The notes under the pieces were generated by a model. The model did no database searches and was not told where the DNA came from. It was given only the letters and a program-made list of their open reading frames with translations. Shown piece after piece: positions 46,896-57,522 of a DNA stretch of 64,000 nt. Source of the stretch: Bremerella volcania (GTDB lineage Bacteria; Planctomycetota; Planctomycetia; Pirellulales; Pirellulaceae); NCBI RefSeq assembly GCF_007748115.1, contig NZ_CP036289.1, forward strand, positions 2,790,001-2,854,000. Direction: 5' to 3'. Every line of letters begins with the position of its first letter. Position 1 is the stretch's first letter. Both the position numbers and the translations under genes were made by a program.

Positions 46896-48791
46896 CTAAG
46901 ACTTCCGAATCCGTTCGGCCCAATCCGGGTGCTGCTTCTTATACTGCTGGAACTGATCATATTCCTTTTCATCAATCTGACCATCCTTGTCCTGGTCGAT
47001 GAACAGGAAGAGGAACTCCCACCCTTTCTTGCCGGCGTTCCATTCGGTCTGGCTGATTCGTTCGTCTTCGTTCTCGTCGCACTCCTTCAAGAGGTGGGCG
47101 TAGTCGAGTTGGTTCGACGAGGGGCCGGTCGGAGTGTCGACGGCCGGGTCCCAAGTGAGCTTCTGCCCTGCTCTTTGAAGTTGGGCCAGGTACTTGGGCT
47201 TGTTGATTTGTTGGACGGCGACATCTTCTTCGATGGCCTGTGCGGCAGCGATGCCGGCGGACTCGCCGCAGATCATGAAGACCGGCTCCATGCGTGCCGA
47301 TGCGTAGCCCAAGTGGCTGGCCGAAAAGCAGACGGGGACCAGCAGGTTAGTGCACTCGGCCTGCTTCGGGACGATGGCCGCGTAAGGGACCGCGTACGGA
47401 ACGTTGGTCGGGCCCTTGTTGCCGCCGACGAACATGTTCCCTTCGTTGGCGACCAGCGTCTGGCCCTCTTCCTCGATCACGATCCGCCGCGACGGGTAGG
47501 TATCGATGCCGTACTGCGCCAGGCCGACCGGCACGTCAGCCTGCGTGCGGTTGTAAACGTCGTGTGCGGTGATCGTGTCATCGGCATCCAGGCGGCGTGA
47601 GACGCGAATGTACAGTTGATGCGGCCAGCCATTCGTTTCTTCGTGATAACGACCATCGAGACCCAACTGCCCCACTTCCTGGCGATACCACTCGGGGACG
47701 CGCGGGTCGGTGCGCATGAACTCGTAAAGGCCACGCAGATAGTTCTGATGCGCCTTCCAGACGCGGGCCTTGGTAGCGGCGTCGCCGCTGGCGTAGTCCT
47801 GGCTGATCCCGAGCGGGGCCATGGTGATCAGCGAATCGCGCTGGTAATTCCATTCGCCCGAGTTCTTCCAGCCGGGGCAGATCCCGATCAGCTTCTTGCG
47901 AAGGGTTTCTTGATCTTCGATCGTTTCGGTCAGGTACTCGACGTACCGGCCGACCAGTTCGTAGTCTTGGGCCGAGTAACCTTCCGGGGCGTCAATCGGC
48001 AGGCGATGCTCGGGGTCGCTGGTCGTGTAATAGCGGTAATTGTAGGCCTGGGTGTACTCGTCGGCCGATCCCACCGGTTTGCCGTGATCGGCTTGAAGCA
48101 GATTTAAGAGACCGCTGCTCGGATCGCCAGGCGTCACGTACGGGTCGATCGGGGTCTTCACCACCGGCTCGCGCACGCCGGCGGCCTGTTCGTCGAACTG
48201 CTCGGCCGACTCGCGGCCGGTGCGATACGAACAGCCAGCCGCCGCGAGGAGATCCCCTTCGTAGCTGGCGTCGATGAAGATCTTGGCGTTCACCTGCAGA
48301 TTACCCTTAGTGGTCGCTTCGACCGGAGGGCAGCCCAACTCGTCGAACGGTGCCAGATCGAACGAGGCGGATTGGATCGCCGCATCGATCGTGCGGCACG
48401 TGCTCACGCGATGCTCGTGGATGACCTTGATTTCATGCTCGTCCAAGAGTCGCTGAAAATCGCGGCGAATGGCGGGGACGATTACCATGTCTTCCGGAAT
48501 GCCAGGCCCATGCCCCAGGCTCTTCAGCAGCGGCTTGGTCATGCCGCCGGTGGCGTTGTAGTTCGGGCAGTCCTGCATCGGCTTGAGCCCTGCCCCTAGC
48601 ATGCCGCCCACCCAGCGGCTCGGCTCGACGATCACCACGTCCTTGCCGCCCTTCTTGACCGCGATCGCCGCCAGGATGCCAGACGGGGTAGCGGTGTAAA
48701 CGCACACGTCCGTTTCGATCGTCTCTGCCTGAGAGGTCGCGCAAGTGGTCAGCGCAAACAGAACGGCAAGACCAAGGGCAATACGTCGCAT
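46896..48791 (-). CDS. Secreted FAD-dependent oxidoreductase with EF-hand-like C-terminus
   Basis: A 631-residue protein with a Sec signal (IALGLAVLFALTTCATSQA). Residues 25-540 match the FAD_oxidored family: VCVYTATPSGILAAIAVKKG dinucleotide-binding start, VVIVEPSRWVGGMLGAGL, and IFIDASYEGDLLAAAGCSYR. The C-terminus has two EF-hand-like loops, DENEDERISQTEW and DQDKDGQIDEKEY, which probably bind calcium. The ATG at 48791 has GAGGA 7 bases upstream and precedes the signal. Such proteins are common in planctomycetes, with an unknown, possibly polysaccharide-related, substrate. No partner gene is adjacent. Confidence 0.85.
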   Translation of the reverse strand: MRRIALGLAVLFALTTCATSQAETIETDVCVYTATPSGILAAIAVKKGGKDVVIVEPSRWVGGMLGAGLKPMQDCPNYNATGGMTKPLLKSLGHGPGIPEDMVIVPAIRRDFQRLLDEHEIKVIHEHRVSTCRTIDAAIQSASFDLAPFDELGCPPVEATTKGNLQVNAKIFIDASYEGDLLAAAGCSYRTGRESAEQFDEQAAGVREPVVKTPIDPYVTPGDPSSGLLNLLQADHGKPVGSADEYTQAYNYRYYTTSDPEHRLPIDAPEGYSAQDYELVGRYVEYLTETIEDQETLRKKLIGICPGWKNSGEWNYQRDSLITMAPLGISQDYASGDAATKARVWKAHQNYLRGLYEFMRTDPRVPEWYRQEVGQLGLDGRYHEETNGWPHQLYIRVSRRLDADDTITAHDVYNRTQADVPVGLAQYGIDTYPSRRIVIEEEGQTLVANEGNMFVGGNKGPTNVPYAVPYAAIVPKQAECTNLLVPVCFSASHLGYASARMEPVFMICGESAGIAAAQAIEEDVAVQQINKPKYLAQLQRAGQKLTWDPAVDTPTGPSSNQLDYAHLLKECDENEDERISQTEWNAGKKGWEFLFLFIDQDKDGQIDEKEYDQFQQYKKQHPDWAERIRKS

Positions 48792-49290
48792 GAGGTTTCC
48801 TCTGACAGAAGGAAAACTGCCGTGGGGGAATCGTTTGATCACGATCAGGCAGCTAAGACCTGGGGATGGGTTTTGTATCACCATAATCTTCGGCGGACGT
48901 GTTTTCCAGCAGGAAGCGGAAGAAGGGAATTGCCAACGAGGGCACAGAGAACACGGAGAGAAGAGAATCTAACCACGGATTACACGGATGGTCACGGATG
49001 AGGATTGGCAAGGTCCGAGCAGCGAAGCGTATCGCACCAAGTGCGGTATCCATGGATTGAATGAGCTTGCCCTGGGGCCTAATGAACAAGAAAAGCGTAA
49101 GCCCTGGAAGGGCGACCGAAGAAAGGCACGGGAGCTTTCGGTCACCCTTCCAGGGCTTATTGGATTTTCGTCACGTGAACCAGGGGCTTAGCGCCCAATG
49201 GCTACATTCGGCTGGCCCTCCGGGCCTTAGGAGTTGAAATGACTCGGGCGTATTTGATGCGATTCGTTTCGCTGCTCGCACCCTGCGGCC
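48792..49290. other. Intergenic region with a palindromic repeat
   Basis: About 500 bases separate the FAD oxidoreductase start and the aconitase stop. The bases next to 48800 should hold the oxidoreductase promoter. The only structure seen is the long inverted repeat at 49098-49159, which may act as the end of the aconitase transcript. No ORF has coding character. Confidence 0.45.
49098..49159. repeat. 23-bp inverted repeat (palindromic intergenic element)
   Basis: The arms 49098-49120 (TAAGCCCTGGAAGGGCGACC plus GAA) and 49137-49159 are reverse complements with one mismatch in 23, around a 16-base centre. The element follows the aconitase gene and may form a stable RNA hairpin. It resembles planctomycete repeats built on AGGG/CCCT blocks but is not the same unit as those at 56055 and 63809. 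Confidence 0.65.
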
Positions 49291-52002
49291 CTACTTCGAT
49301 TCCTTCAACAGCTTCAGCAGAACCGTTTGGAGGATGCCGCCGTTGCGGTAGTAGTCGAGTTCGACCGGCGTGTCGATGCGGACCGTGGCGTCGAAGGTAG
49401 TGACTTCGCCGTCGGCGCTCTTGGCCGAGACGGTGACCTTTTGCAGCGGCTTGAGGTCTTCCGGCAGATAGATGTCGTAAGTCTCTTCGCCTGTCAGGCC
49501 GAGCGATTCCCACGAGGAGTCATTCGGGAATTCCAGCGGAAGCACGCCCATGCCGATCAGGTTGCTGCGGTGGATACGCTCGAAGCTGGAAGCGATGACC
49601 GCTTTCACACCCAGCATGAACGTCCCCTTGGCGGCCCAGTCGCGCGAGCTACCGGTGCCGTATTCCTTACCGGCGATCACCACCAGCGGCGTGTCATCCT
49701 GCTTGTAGATCTCGGCGGCGTCGAAGATGGTCATCGTTTCGCCGGTCTTGAAGCACTTCGTCCAACCCCCTTCCTTTTCAGGCGTCAGGCGGTTGCGGAT
49801 ACGAATGTTGGCGAACGTACCGCGGTGCATGACGCGGTCGTTCCCCCGACGCGAGCCGTAACTGTTGAAGTCGACCGGCTCGACGCCGTGTTCCATCAGG
49901 TACTTACCAGCGGGGCTGTCCTTGGCGATCGCGCCCGCAGGCGAGATATGGTCGGTCGTGACCGAGTCCCCCAAGAGCGCCAACACGCGAGCGCCGGTGA
50001 TCGACTGGATTGGGGCGACCGTTTCCTTCACGTCGTCCAGGAAAGGTGGCTCTTGAATGTAGGTGCTGTCGGCGTCCCACGTGTACAGTTCCGAATCTGG
50101 CACGCTGATCGCATTCCAGTTTGGGTTCGACTCGTATGCACTGTTGTAGCGCTCGCGGAACATCTCAGGCGTGATCGACTTTTCGACCGTTTCGGCAATC
50201 TCTTCGTTGGTCGGCCAGATGTCCTTCAGGTAGACCTCTTCCCCGGCGGCATTGGTGCCGATCGGGTCGTTGTCGAGATCGATGTCGACGGTCCCGGCAA
50301 GTGCGTAAGCGACCACCAGTGGCGGGCTGGCCAGGTAGTTCGCTTTCACGTGCGGATTGACGCGGCCCTCGAAGTTACGGTTACCGCTGAGAACGGCGGA
50401 AGCGACCAGCGAGCCTTGGGTGACGGCGGCGGCAACCGGTTCTGGCAGCGGACCGCTGTTGCCGATGCACGTGGTGCAGCCATAGCCGACCAGGTTGAAG
50501 CCGAGCTTTTCGAGGTCATCCATCAGTTCGGCTTTGTTCAGGTAGTCGGTCACCACGCGCGAACCGGGCGCGAGGCTGGTCTTCACGTACGGTTTGACGC
50601 TCAGTCCCTTTTCGACCGCCTTCTTGGCCAGCAGGCCAGCGGCCAGCATCACGCTGGGGTTGCTGGTATTGGTGCAGCTGGTGATCGCGGCGATCACGAC
50701 GGCACCGTGGCCGATCTCGGTTTCGAGGCCGTGGTCTTCGACCGTTGCCGTGCGGGCCATGTCGGCGTCGCCCAGGCCGAAGCCGCGTTCGTTGGGGGAG
50801 GCGACCAGCGACTTCTTGAATTCCGACTGCATGCTGGCCAGCGGCACGCGGTCTTGGGGACGCTTCGGCCCAGCCAACGATGGCTCGACGGTCGAAAGGT
50901 CCAACCGAACCAGCGACGTGTAGCTCGGCTTCATGTCGTCGGTGCGGAACAGGCCTTGTTCCTTGGTGTAACGTTCCACGCGTTCGACTTCGGCATCGGT
51001 ACGGCCGGTGCGACGCATGTAGTTCAGCGTTTCAGCATCGACCGGGAAGAAGCCCATCGTGGCACCATATTCCGGAGCCATGTTGGCGATGGTGGCTCGG
51101 TCGGCCAGGCTCATGTGCGAGACGCCAGGACCGAAGAATTCGACGAACTTACCAACGACCCCTTCCTTGCGCAGGATCTGGGTGATGGTCAGCACCATGT
51201 CGGTCGCGGTGACGCCAGGGCCGAGCTTGCCGGTCAGTTCAAAGCCAACCACTTGCGGCGTAAGCATGTAGATCGGTTGACCCAGCATGACCGCTTCGGC
51301 TTCGATACCACCCACGCCCCAGCCTACAACGCCCAGGCCGTTGATCATGGTGGTGTGACTGTCGGTACCGACCAGTGAGTCAGGCAGGCAGACCTTGCCT
51401 TTTTCGTCCTCACGAACGAAGACGCCCTTGGCCAGGTACTCGAGGTTCACCTGGTGCACGATGCCCACGTTCGGTGGAATGGCTTGGAAGTTCTTGAGCG
51501 ACTTCTGACCCCAGCGAAGGAACTCGTAGCGTTCCTTGTTGCGTTTGAATTCGAGGGCCACGTTCTGGTCGAGGGCCTGTGCGGTACCGAACGCATCGAC
51601 CTGCACCGAGTGATCGATCACCAGGTCGACCGGAATCAACGGATTGATTTTGGCAGGATCTCCCCCGAGACGCTGCATGGCGCTTCGCATGGCGGCCAGG
51701 TCGACCACGCATGGCACGCCGGTGAAGTCCTGCAGGACCACGCGGGCCGGCATGAACGGGACTTCGCTCGGGGTTGGGCTTTCGGCTTTCCAACCAGCCA
51801 GCGTCTTGACGTCGTCTTCCGAGACGATGTAGCCGTCGCAGTTTCGCAGCACGGATTCCAGAAGGACGCGGATCGAAAAAGGAAGCTTGTCGATATCTCC
51901 CAGGCCAGCTTCCTGAAGCTTGCCAATGCGGTAGATCCCCAGGTCCCCTTCCGAGGTGGAAAACACGTCGCGAGCGCCGAACGGATCGAACTTTGCGGTC
52001 AT
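49291..52002 (-). CDS. acnA: Aconitate hydratase A
   Basis: A 903-residue monomeric aconitase, normal in length. It converts citrate to isocitrate in the citric acid cycle. The iron-sulfur cluster Cys are in [16 protein letters not shown] and [14 protein letters not shown]. Other family segments are [50 protein letters not shown] and, in the swivelling C-terminal domain, [20 protein letters not shown] and [20 protein letters not shown]. It is a single gene divergent from the AAA+ ATPase gene. Confidence 0.97.
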   Translation of the reverse strand: MTAKFDPFGARDVFSTSEGDLGIYRIGKLQEAGLGDIDKLPFSIRVLLESVLRNCDGYIVSEDDVKTLAGWKAESPTPSEVPFMPARVVLQDFTGVPCVVDLAAMRSAMQRLGGDPAKINPLIPVDLVIDHSVQVDAFGTAQALDQNVALEFKRNKERYEFLRWGQKSLKNFQAIPPNVGIVHQVNLEYLAKGVFVREDEKGKVCLPDSLVGTDSHTTMINGLGVVGWGVGGIEAEAVMLGQPIYMLTPQVVGFELTGKLGPGVTATDMVLTITQILRKEGVVGKFVEFFGPGVSHMSLADRATIANMAPEYGATMGFFPVDAETLNYMRRTGRTDAEVERVERYTKEQGLFRTDDMKPSYTSLVRLDLSTVEPSLAGPKRPQDRVPLASMQSEFKKSLVASPNERGFGLGDADMARTATVEDHGLETEIGHGAVVIAAITSCTNTSNPSVMLAAGLLAKKAVEKGLSVKPYVKTSLAPGSRVVTDYLNKAELMDDLEKLGFNLVGYGCTTCIGNSGPLPEPVAAAVTQGSLVASAVLSGNRNFEGRVNPHVKANYLASPPLVVAYALAGTVDIDLDNDPIGTNAAGEEVYLKDIWPTNEEIAETVEKSITPEMFRERYNSAYESNPNWNAISVPDSELYTWDADSTYIQEPPFLDDVKETVAPIQSITGARVLALLGDSVTTDHISPAGAIAKDSPAGKYLMEHGVEPVDFNSYGSRRGNDRVMHRGTFANIRIRNRLTPEKEGGWTKCFKTGETMTIFDAAEIYKQDDTPLVVIAGKEYGTGSSRDWAAKGTFMLGVKAVIASSFERIHRSNLIGMGVLPLEFPNDSSWESLGLTGEETYDIYLPEDLKPLQKVTVSAKSADGEVTTFDATVRIDTPVELDYYRNGGILQTVLLKLLKESK

Positions 52003-52279
52003 CGTACTCGTTCTTTCTAAAGCGAATCTATTGAGGCAGATCGGTAGATGCTCGCAATTTTAACTAAATGGACGGGAGTTGTCTTCCAGGGAACCTTGTG
52101 GCGTTTTGGGGGGCTTTGAGCACCGATCTGCGGCAAAACGGTAGCCGTAGGGAGGGTTATGACGCCTGGGTGGACCTTGACGCGCAAGCGAGTTGATTCT
52201 TCCCATGCGTGACCTAGGCTTTCCTCGGAACGTCTTTTCTCACCTCTCTGGCAGTGCACGCGCGACGAAGAAACCACCT

Positions 52280-53806
52280 ATGTCCGAACCCCTTAAAGAT
52301 TTGTTGTCCCAACTGGCAGGTAACGATGCGGCAGAATCTGGGGACGTCGATCCCTGGCAATTGATCGAGGCCATTTCGCCGGAGGAAGACTCGCAAGCTT
52401 CGGGCGACAAGTCGCTGGAAGAGATGATCTCGCGCATCAACAGCATGACCAGCCGCGGCTCGGACGACGAAGGGGCGTTTGCCGAGACGGCCCGTGCTGC
52501 CGAAGCGACGCTCGAGCCGACGATCCATACGCAAGAGGACGGCGACATGCCGTTCTATCCGCGCGAGCCAGAATCGCTCCGCGAGGCGCATCTGACCGGA
52601 ACCGACGTCGAGGCGCTGTGCTTGAAGTATCTGCTCACCGCCGGCGAGGCCTCCGGCCGCGAGATTGCCGCCCAGCTATGCATTCCGTTTCTGCTGATGG
52701 ACGAGGCGCTGCGGAAGATGAAGTACGACCAGTTGGTCGTTTACAAGGACACGGCACAAGCCGGCGACTACGTTTACTACCTGACCGATCTCGGGCGGGA
52801 GCGGGCTCGGCGTTACAACGAACACTGCACTTATTACGGAGCCGCGCCAGTCGCGCTGCGCGATTACGTGGCCAGCGTCCGCGCTCAGTCGCTGGAAGGT
52901 CAGTCCCCCAGCGTCCAAGCGTTAGAAAGGGCTTTTGAAGATCTGTTGATCAATAAGGCCATGTTCCGTCGGCTCGGTCCGGCGATCAACAGCGGCCGCG
53001 GTCTGTTTCTCTTCGGCGCGCCGGGTAACGGTAAAACGAGTATCGCCGAACGGGTCACGCGGGCCTTTGGCAAGTACATCTGGGTTCCGCGCGCGATCGG
53101 CATCGACGGCGAGATTCTCCGCGTCTTCGATCCAGCGGTGCACGACGAAGTGCCGCTGGAAGATGGACCCGGCATCATGCAGCAGCACCGCATCGATCGC
53201 CGCTGGGTGCGGATCAAACGCCCCACGATCATCGTCGGTGGTGAACTTACCATGGACAATCTGGAAATCAGCACGATTCAAGCGACCGGCGTGAGCGAGG
53301 CTCCCCTGCAGCTGAAAAGCAACTGCGGCACGCTGGTGATCGACGACTTTGGCCGTCAGCGAATGAGCACCGACGAACTACTCAACCGCTGGATCGTGCC
53401 GCTGGAAAAGCGTTACGACTTCCTGAACATGCGGGGCGGTAAGAAGATTCAGGTGCCCTTCGACCAGTTGATCGTCTTCTCGACCAACCTCGAACCGCGC
53501 GACCTGTGCGACGATGCGTTTCTGCGTCGTATTCCGTACAAGATTGAAGTGATCGACCCGACCGAACAAGAGTTCCGCCAGTTGTTCGACATCATGTGCC
53601 CGCTGATGGGCTTCACGGTCAACGAGCCGGCGATCGACTACCTGATCGAAACGCACTACAAAAAGGTCAATCGCCCCTTCCGCTGTTGCCAACCGCGCGA
53701 CCTTCTGATGCAGGTCCGCAACATGTGCCTATACGAAAACGCTCCGCTGGAGCTGACCAAAGAGTACTTCGACGACGCCGTCGATAACTACTTTGCGGTG
53801 ATGTAG
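52280..53806 (+). CDS. AAA+ ATPase with winged-helix-like N-terminal part
   Basis: A protein of about 508 residues. The first ~110 residues are acidic and low in complexity. Residues about 115-185 resemble a winged-helix domain ([40 protein letters not shown]). The AAA+ core follows: Walker [10 protein letters not shown], a VIDDFGRQR Walker B-like element, [20 protein letters not shown] as sensor and arginine region, and a C-terminal helical lid. ATPases of this kind are common in planctomycetes and resemble other RuvB/ClpX-like regulators; the role is unknown. The start at 52280 is the most natural; ATGs at 52193 and 52205 would add up to 29 residues. Confidence 0.8.
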   Translation: MSEPLKDLLSQLAGNDAAESGDVDPWQLIEAISPEEDSQASGDKSLEEMISRINSMTSRGSDDEGAFAETARAAEATLEPTIHTQEDGDMPFYPREPESLREAHLTGTDVEALCLKYLLTAGEASGREIAAQLCIPFLLMDEALRKMKYDQLVVYKDTAQAGDYVYYLTDLGRERARRYNEHCTYYGAAPVALRDYVASVRAQSLEGQSPSVQALERAFEDLLINKAMFRRLGPAINSGRGLFLFGAPGNGKTSIAERVTRAFGKYIWVPRAIGIDGEILRVFDPAVHDEVPLEDGPGIMQQHRIDRRWVRIKRPTIIVGGELTMDNLEISTIQATGVSEAPLQLKSNCGTLVIDDFGRQRMSTDELLNRWIVPLEKRYDFLNMRGGKKIQVPFDQLIVFSTNLEPRDLCDDAFLRRIPYKIEVIDPTEQEFRQLFDIMCPLMGFTVNEPAIDYLIETHYKKVNRPFRCCQPRDLLMQVRNMCLYENAPLELTKEYFDDAVDNYFAVM

Positions 53807-53836
53807 GGGGGAGATGGGAGAGTCACCATTCCTGTC

Positions 53837-53859
53837 CCCTCTCCCTCGCAGGGAGAGGG
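53837..53859. terminator. Hairpin downstream of the AAA+ gene
   Basis: CCCTCTCCCT (53837-53846) and AGGGAGAGGG (53850-53859) form a perfect 10-bp stem with a 3-base loop, 30 bases after the ATPase stop. There is no U-tract. Hairpins of this sequence are common dispersed elements in many bacterial genomes, so it may be a repeat rather than a terminator. Confidence 0.4.
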
Positions 53860-54061
53860 CTAGGGTGAAGGTTTCCTGAACGACGTTTCCCTCGAATCGC
53901 CCAACAAATCGGGGTGGCCTAGGGATGGAGCGAGTCGCTGCCCTTTATCCGTGCCATCCGTCCCACCTTCTTTTCATCGCTTTTTCCGCCTGGGGCGCTT
54001 TGGCGTTTTTGATGCGTTATGATGAAGGCCGGTTCGGTGCTCATCTTCATCAGATGGAATA

Positions 54062-56038
54062 GTGATCTTGTCTGTTACACGTCTTCCTATCCGAGTTCTC
54101 GCTCCGCTGTTGTTTGGTATTCCGGTGCTGATTGTGGGGGTGTGGTTGTCGCTGACGTGGAATCGGCAATCGCAGAAGGCCGTTACGCAGCTGGCCGAGC
54201 AAAGCATCGACGAGATCCACCGTACGACGGCCGAAAAGATCGCCGACGTCCTTTCCATTCCGGTCCAGGTATGCCAGGTCAACAAGCACCTGGTTTTGAC
54301 CAAGGCCCTTCCGCCGGACGATCTTGCTGCCTGGAGGCCGACCTTCGTGCACGAGTCGAGGACGTTCGACATGCTCAGCGCGATATCATGGGGAAGCGCC
54401 GATGGGCGATCGGTATGGGTCAGCCGCTATGCCGACGGCAGCACCTATTGGGCGATCAAGGACGACTCGTCGTCCGAGATGATGGAAGAGTGGAAGCTCA
54501 ACAGCGACGGCGAAGTCTTGCACGACACGCGTAACTCGTTTGAATTCCGCCTGGAAACACGCCCCTGGTTTCAAACGCCGCGCGACGCGAAGCGGCCTTC
54601 CTGGAGCGATCCGTACGTGTGGGTCGGCGGCGGCAGCGGCTCCGAAACGACGCTGGGCATCTCTTACGGGATTCCCGTCTATCATGCCGATCGCACGCTG
54701 CTGGGGATCGTCGATGCCGATTATTCGCTGAACGATCTTTCCAGCTACCTCGGCAAGCTGAAGATCGGCAAGACCGGCATGGCGTTCATCTTTTCGTCGG
54801 ATGGCAAACTGCTGGCCACTTCCGATAGGACGGAAATGGTTTCCAGCATAGGCAGCCAACTGCCGACGACCGGGTCGGATAATCCGAAGATCACGGCCGT
54901 TGCTCGATACTTGAAGTCCCATCGTTTAAACGGGGAGACGCGTTCCCTCATTAAAAGCGATGGCGAAAGCTATTACTTGCAACAGTCGCCGGTCGGCCAC
55001 GAAGTCGGGCTCGATTGGCAACTGCTGACCATCGTGCCGGAGCAAGACTTTGTGGGGGACATCGAAGCCGAGTTTGCCCGCAGCTGGATGACCAGCCTGG
55101 TAGCGGTTTTGTTGGCGGTCGGGCTGGGGCTGTTCGCCGCGCATTGGCTCGTCCAGCCGCTGACCAGTATCGGGGAATCGGTCCGGCGGATCGGCCAAGG
55201 CGATTTGGAGACGCGGCTCGACGTTCAGCATGCCCCGGAGTACATGCACCTGGCCGCCGAGATCAACAAGATGGCCGAGGGGCTGCAAGACCGCCTGCGC
55301 ATGCAGAAGTCCCTTTCGCTGGCCATGGAAGTGCAGCGGAATCTGCTCCCTTCCGAGTCGCCCCAGATTCAGGGGCTCGACATCGCCGGCCACAGCACTT
55401 ACTGCGACGAGACCGGCGGCGACTATTACGACTTTCTCGACGTCGGCGGCACCGACGAAGATACGGCCGTGCTGGTCATCGGCGACGTGATGGGACATGG
55501 CGTGGCGGCGGCGCTGTTGATGGCGACTGCCCGCGGCATCTTGCGCAGCCGCTGTGCGGTGCCAGGCTCGCTGGCCGATTTCCTGAATCACTTGAATGAT
55601 ATGCTGGTGGTCGATACCAACGGCGAGCGTTTCATGACGATGCTGCTGATCACCCTTTCCGCCCAAAAGGACACCATCCGCTGGGCATCGGCCGGCCACG
55701 GGCCACCGATCGTGTATTCACCCCAAACAGACACGTTCCCGGTACTCGACGGCGGCGGACTGCCGCTGGGGCTGATGGAAGGGGAAAAGTATGCCGAGTA
55801 CTGGCAGCCCAACATCCACCCCGGCACCGTCATCCTGGCCACGACCGACGGCCTGGAAGAAACGATGAACGAAGCCGGCGAGCAGTTCGGCAAACAGCGG
55901 CTGGAAGAACTGGTCCGCGCCAACGCGGATAAGACCGCCGAAGAAATCAGCCAAATCATCCGCCAGGCATTGGTCGGTTATCGTGGTGCTGGCTCGCAGG
56001 ATGATGATCTGACGTTCGTTGTGGCGAAGGTTATGTAG
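54062..56038 (+). CDS. SpoIIE-type serine phosphatase with sensor and HAMP domains
   Basis: A 658-residue sensor phosphatase. One transmembrane segment (residues 11-32), a periplasmic Cache-like sensor (about 40-330; ETRPWFQTPRDAKRPSWSDP, LGISYGIPVYHADRTLLGIV) and a second segment (about 340-360) precede a HAMP-like linker (IGESVRRIGQGDLETRLDV). The PP2C/SpoIIE catalytic domain at about 415-655 keeps the metal-binding Asp motifs CDETGGDYYDFLD, VIGDVMGHGVAAALLMA, ATTDGLEETMN and the end QDDDLTFVVAK. It should dephosphorylate a protein, probably an anti-sigma antagonist. The start is a GTG at 54062. Confidence 0.88.
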   Translation: MILSVTRLPIRVLAPLLFGIPVLIVGVWLSLTWNRQSQKAVTQLAEQSIDEIHRTTAEKIADVLSIPVQVCQVNKHLVLTKALPPDDLAAWRPTFVHESRTFDMLSAISWGSADGRSVWVSRYADGSTYWAIKDDSSSEMMEEWKLNSDGEVLHDTRNSFEFRLETRPWFQTPRDAKRPSWSDPYVWVGGGSGSETTLGISYGIPVYHADRTLLGIVDADYSLNDLSSYLGKLKIGKTGMAFIFSSDGKLLATSDRTEMVSSIGSQLPTTGSDNPKITAVARYLKSHRLNGETRSLIKSDGESYYLQQSPVGHEVGLDWQLLTIVPEQDFVGDIEAEFARSWMTSLVAVLLAVGLGLFAAHWLVQPLTSIGESVRRIGQGDLETRLDVQHAPEYMHLAAEINKMAEGLQDRLRMQKSLSLAMEVQRNLLPSESPQIQGLDIAGHSTYCDETGGDYYDFLDVGGTDEDTAVLVIGDVMGHGVAAALLMATARGILRSRCAVPGSLADFLNHLNDMLVVDTNGERFMTMLLITLSAQKDTIRWASAGHGPPIVYSPQTDTFPVLDGGGLPLGLMEGEKYAEYWQPNIHPGTVILATTDGLEETMNEAGEQFGKQRLEELVRANADKTAEEISQIIRQALVGYRGAGSQDDDLTFVVAKVM

Positions 56039-56054
56039 GGTTGTCCGGCGCAGC

Positions 56055-56106
56055 CGAAGCCCCAAAAAGGCGGCAGGTAATAGCCAGGGGTGCAAGCCCC
56101 TGGAAC
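56055..56106. repeat. Planctomycete-type palindromic repeat, copy 1
   Basis: A GC-rich intergenic unit with an internal perfect stem, CCAGGGG (56084-56090) and CCCCTGG (56097-56103), and a GAAGCCCC start. It is clearly similar to the unit at 63809-63859. It lies just after the phosphatase gene and before the IS5-like element. It may be a transcript end or a mobile REP-type repeat. Confidence 0.6.
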
Positions 56107-56165
56107 TAGGGTATTGGAAAGATGCGTTTGGGGTGTCTATCGAAAGACATAAGTGACCCCCGTCC

Positions 56166-57145
56166 GGCTCTGCAGAAAACTCAAGCCCACCAGAGAATCA
56201 TAACATTGTGGGTCAGCACCATCAGCTGTAATTCTTTGTGACGGGCATGATCCGTTTTGCCTCGGACGAAGTTGCCTTGGCGGCGTTTGATCATGCTCAT
56301 CACGGTTTCGACTTGGCTTCGTTGGCGGTACGTGTTGGCATCGAAGCGGAGTTGCATCAGTCTGCGATATCGGCCGCTGGCTGGCTTGTCGGTTGGGCGA
56401 CCGTGCTTGGCCGGTATGATGGTTCGCAAGCGAAACTTGTCGCGTGCGAACTGGTGATTCGGTTCGCTGTCGTAGCCAGCGTCGGCCAAGATGCGATGCA
56501 GGCGAACTCGTTTGGATGCCTGATCAATCAGCCCTTGGAACTCGTCCACATCAGGCCGCGGTCCGTTGCCGACGCGATACGCGAGAATGAAGTGCGTGCG
56601 GACATCGCTCACCAGACTGAGCTTGGGGTATCGCTGATAAACGACTGTTTTCCAAGGGCTGTCCTTCGTTTTCCGGCGTCGCACGAAGTAAGCGCTGGCA
56701 CACGTTGCTTCAAGCCCGGTCGAATCGATCGCCGCATCCGGCACCCGCTTGCGACGCCCCATCTGCATCGCCACCGTCTCGTCTAGCAGCGACTGAACTT
56801 CTTCGCAGGCCAGCAATCGTTGGGCTGCTTTCTGCAGCGGCTTGTAGTGGGGAATGTAGTCGAGTTCGATCGCTTCGGTCAGCGATGGACAGTCGAAAAG
56901 CTGTTCGGTGATGCCGCGATAATCAAGCCGCTGAAAGTTCTTCAGCACCAGGCAAGCAAACAGTTGATGCTGCGTGAACTTCTTCGGACTGTTCACATGG
57001 CGATACGCTGGCAACGCTCGCTCAGCGACGGCCCAAGCGGTAACCAAGACATCCAACGGAGATTTACTCGTAACGCTCATCAAGAGCTGCTACGTTAGAA
57101 ACTCCGCTAGCGGGTCAAACTATTTCTGTAGTTTTCTACAGAGCC
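56166..57145 (-). mobile_element. IS5-like insertion sequence, 980 bp
   Basis: The ends are GGCTCTGCAGAAAACT (56166-56181) and AGTTTTCTACAGAGCC (57130-57145), reverse complements with one mismatch in 16. A single transposase gene fills the element. The flanks do not show a clear target-site duplication. A solo copy of a related end is at 57523-57605, so the family has been active here more than once. Confidence 0.85.
56181..57080 (-). CDS. IS5-family-like transposase (DDE)
   Basis: A 299-residue DDE_Tnp_1-type transposase. It has the N-terminal HVNSPKKFTQHQLFACLVLK, an Asp in PDAAIDSTGLEAT, an Asp in LADAGYDSEPNHQFARD, and the Glu region YRQRSQVETVMSMIKRRQGN. The frame is intact, with the ATG at 57080 preceded by an in-frame TTG. 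Its C-terminal codons and stop fall inside the left terminal repeat of the element, a tight arrangement typical of small IS5-group elements. Confidence 0.9.
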   Translation of the reverse strand: MSVTSKSPLDVLVTAWAVAERALPAYRHVNSPKKFTQHQLFACLVLKNFQRLDYRGITEQLFDCPSLTEAIELDYIPHYKPLQKAAQRLLACEEVQSLLDETVAMQMGRRKRVPDAAIDSTGLEATCASAYFVRRRKTKDSPWKTVVYQRYPKLSLVSDVRTHFILAYRVGNGPRPDVDEFQGLIDQASKRVRLHRILADAGYDSEPNHQFARDKFRLRTIIPAKHGRPTDKPASGRYRRLMQLRFDANTYRQRSQVETVMSMIKRRQGNFVRGKTDHARHKELQLMVLTHNVMILWWA

Positions 57146-57217
57146 ACCCGCGTCCCCTTTTCTTCACCGAAGGTTTGAAATACGCAATAGGTTGGTTAAT
57201 CGTTTTTAAGAAAAAGT

Positions 57218-57493
57218 ATGGACGTGTGTACTATGCCTCGCTTGAAGCTATTAGACGGATTACTAAAGAATTTAAAAGGTGAAATTCCACCAAATCATAG
57301 AACATACCGTCCGGTACATAGAGCCTATGAGCTTCTGAAGTTTCATACGGGCCAGGATTTCGGCGATGATTATGAAAAGTGGGAGCAGTGGATTCAAGCT
57401 AAAGATGAGTCGACAGAATTGAGGGAAGAGGATTTTGCTCGTTTTGAAAAGTTAATGGGACCTATTGAAGTAATGGATGACGACAGTGAATAA
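57218..57493 (+). CDS. Small hypothetical protein in an AT-rich patch
   Basis: A 91-residue acidic protein. The segment HTGQDFGDDYEKWEQWIQAK resembles a motif (TGQDFGYD...W..W) that recurs in planctomycete proteins, often near HEAT repeats. The base composition of 57150-57520 is much more AT-rich than the neighbours, and the gene lies between a complete IS5-like element and a related solo IS end. It may be a remnant or a passenger gene. A second ATG at 57233 is possible. Confidence 0.5.
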   Translation: MDVCTMPRLKLLDGLLKNLKGEIPPNHRTYRPVHRAYELLKFHTGQDFGDDYEKWEQWIQAKDESTELREEDFARFEKLMGPIEVMDDDSE

Positions 57494-57522
57494 CGAGAAT
57501 AGAAGAGAAAAGGCATCAGGAC

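Noticed and set aside
49327-51378. 683-codon plus-strand ORF inside the aconitase gene
   Set aside because: It is entirely antisense to acnA and its composition is unnaturally rich in Arg, Asp, Val and His. The aconitase motifs are unambiguous.
53837-53859. Possible operator for the SpoIIE-type phosphatase gene
   Set aside because: The 10-bp CT/AG-rich hairpin is a common dispersed sequence in many bacteria and lies closer to the upstream stop than to the downstream start.
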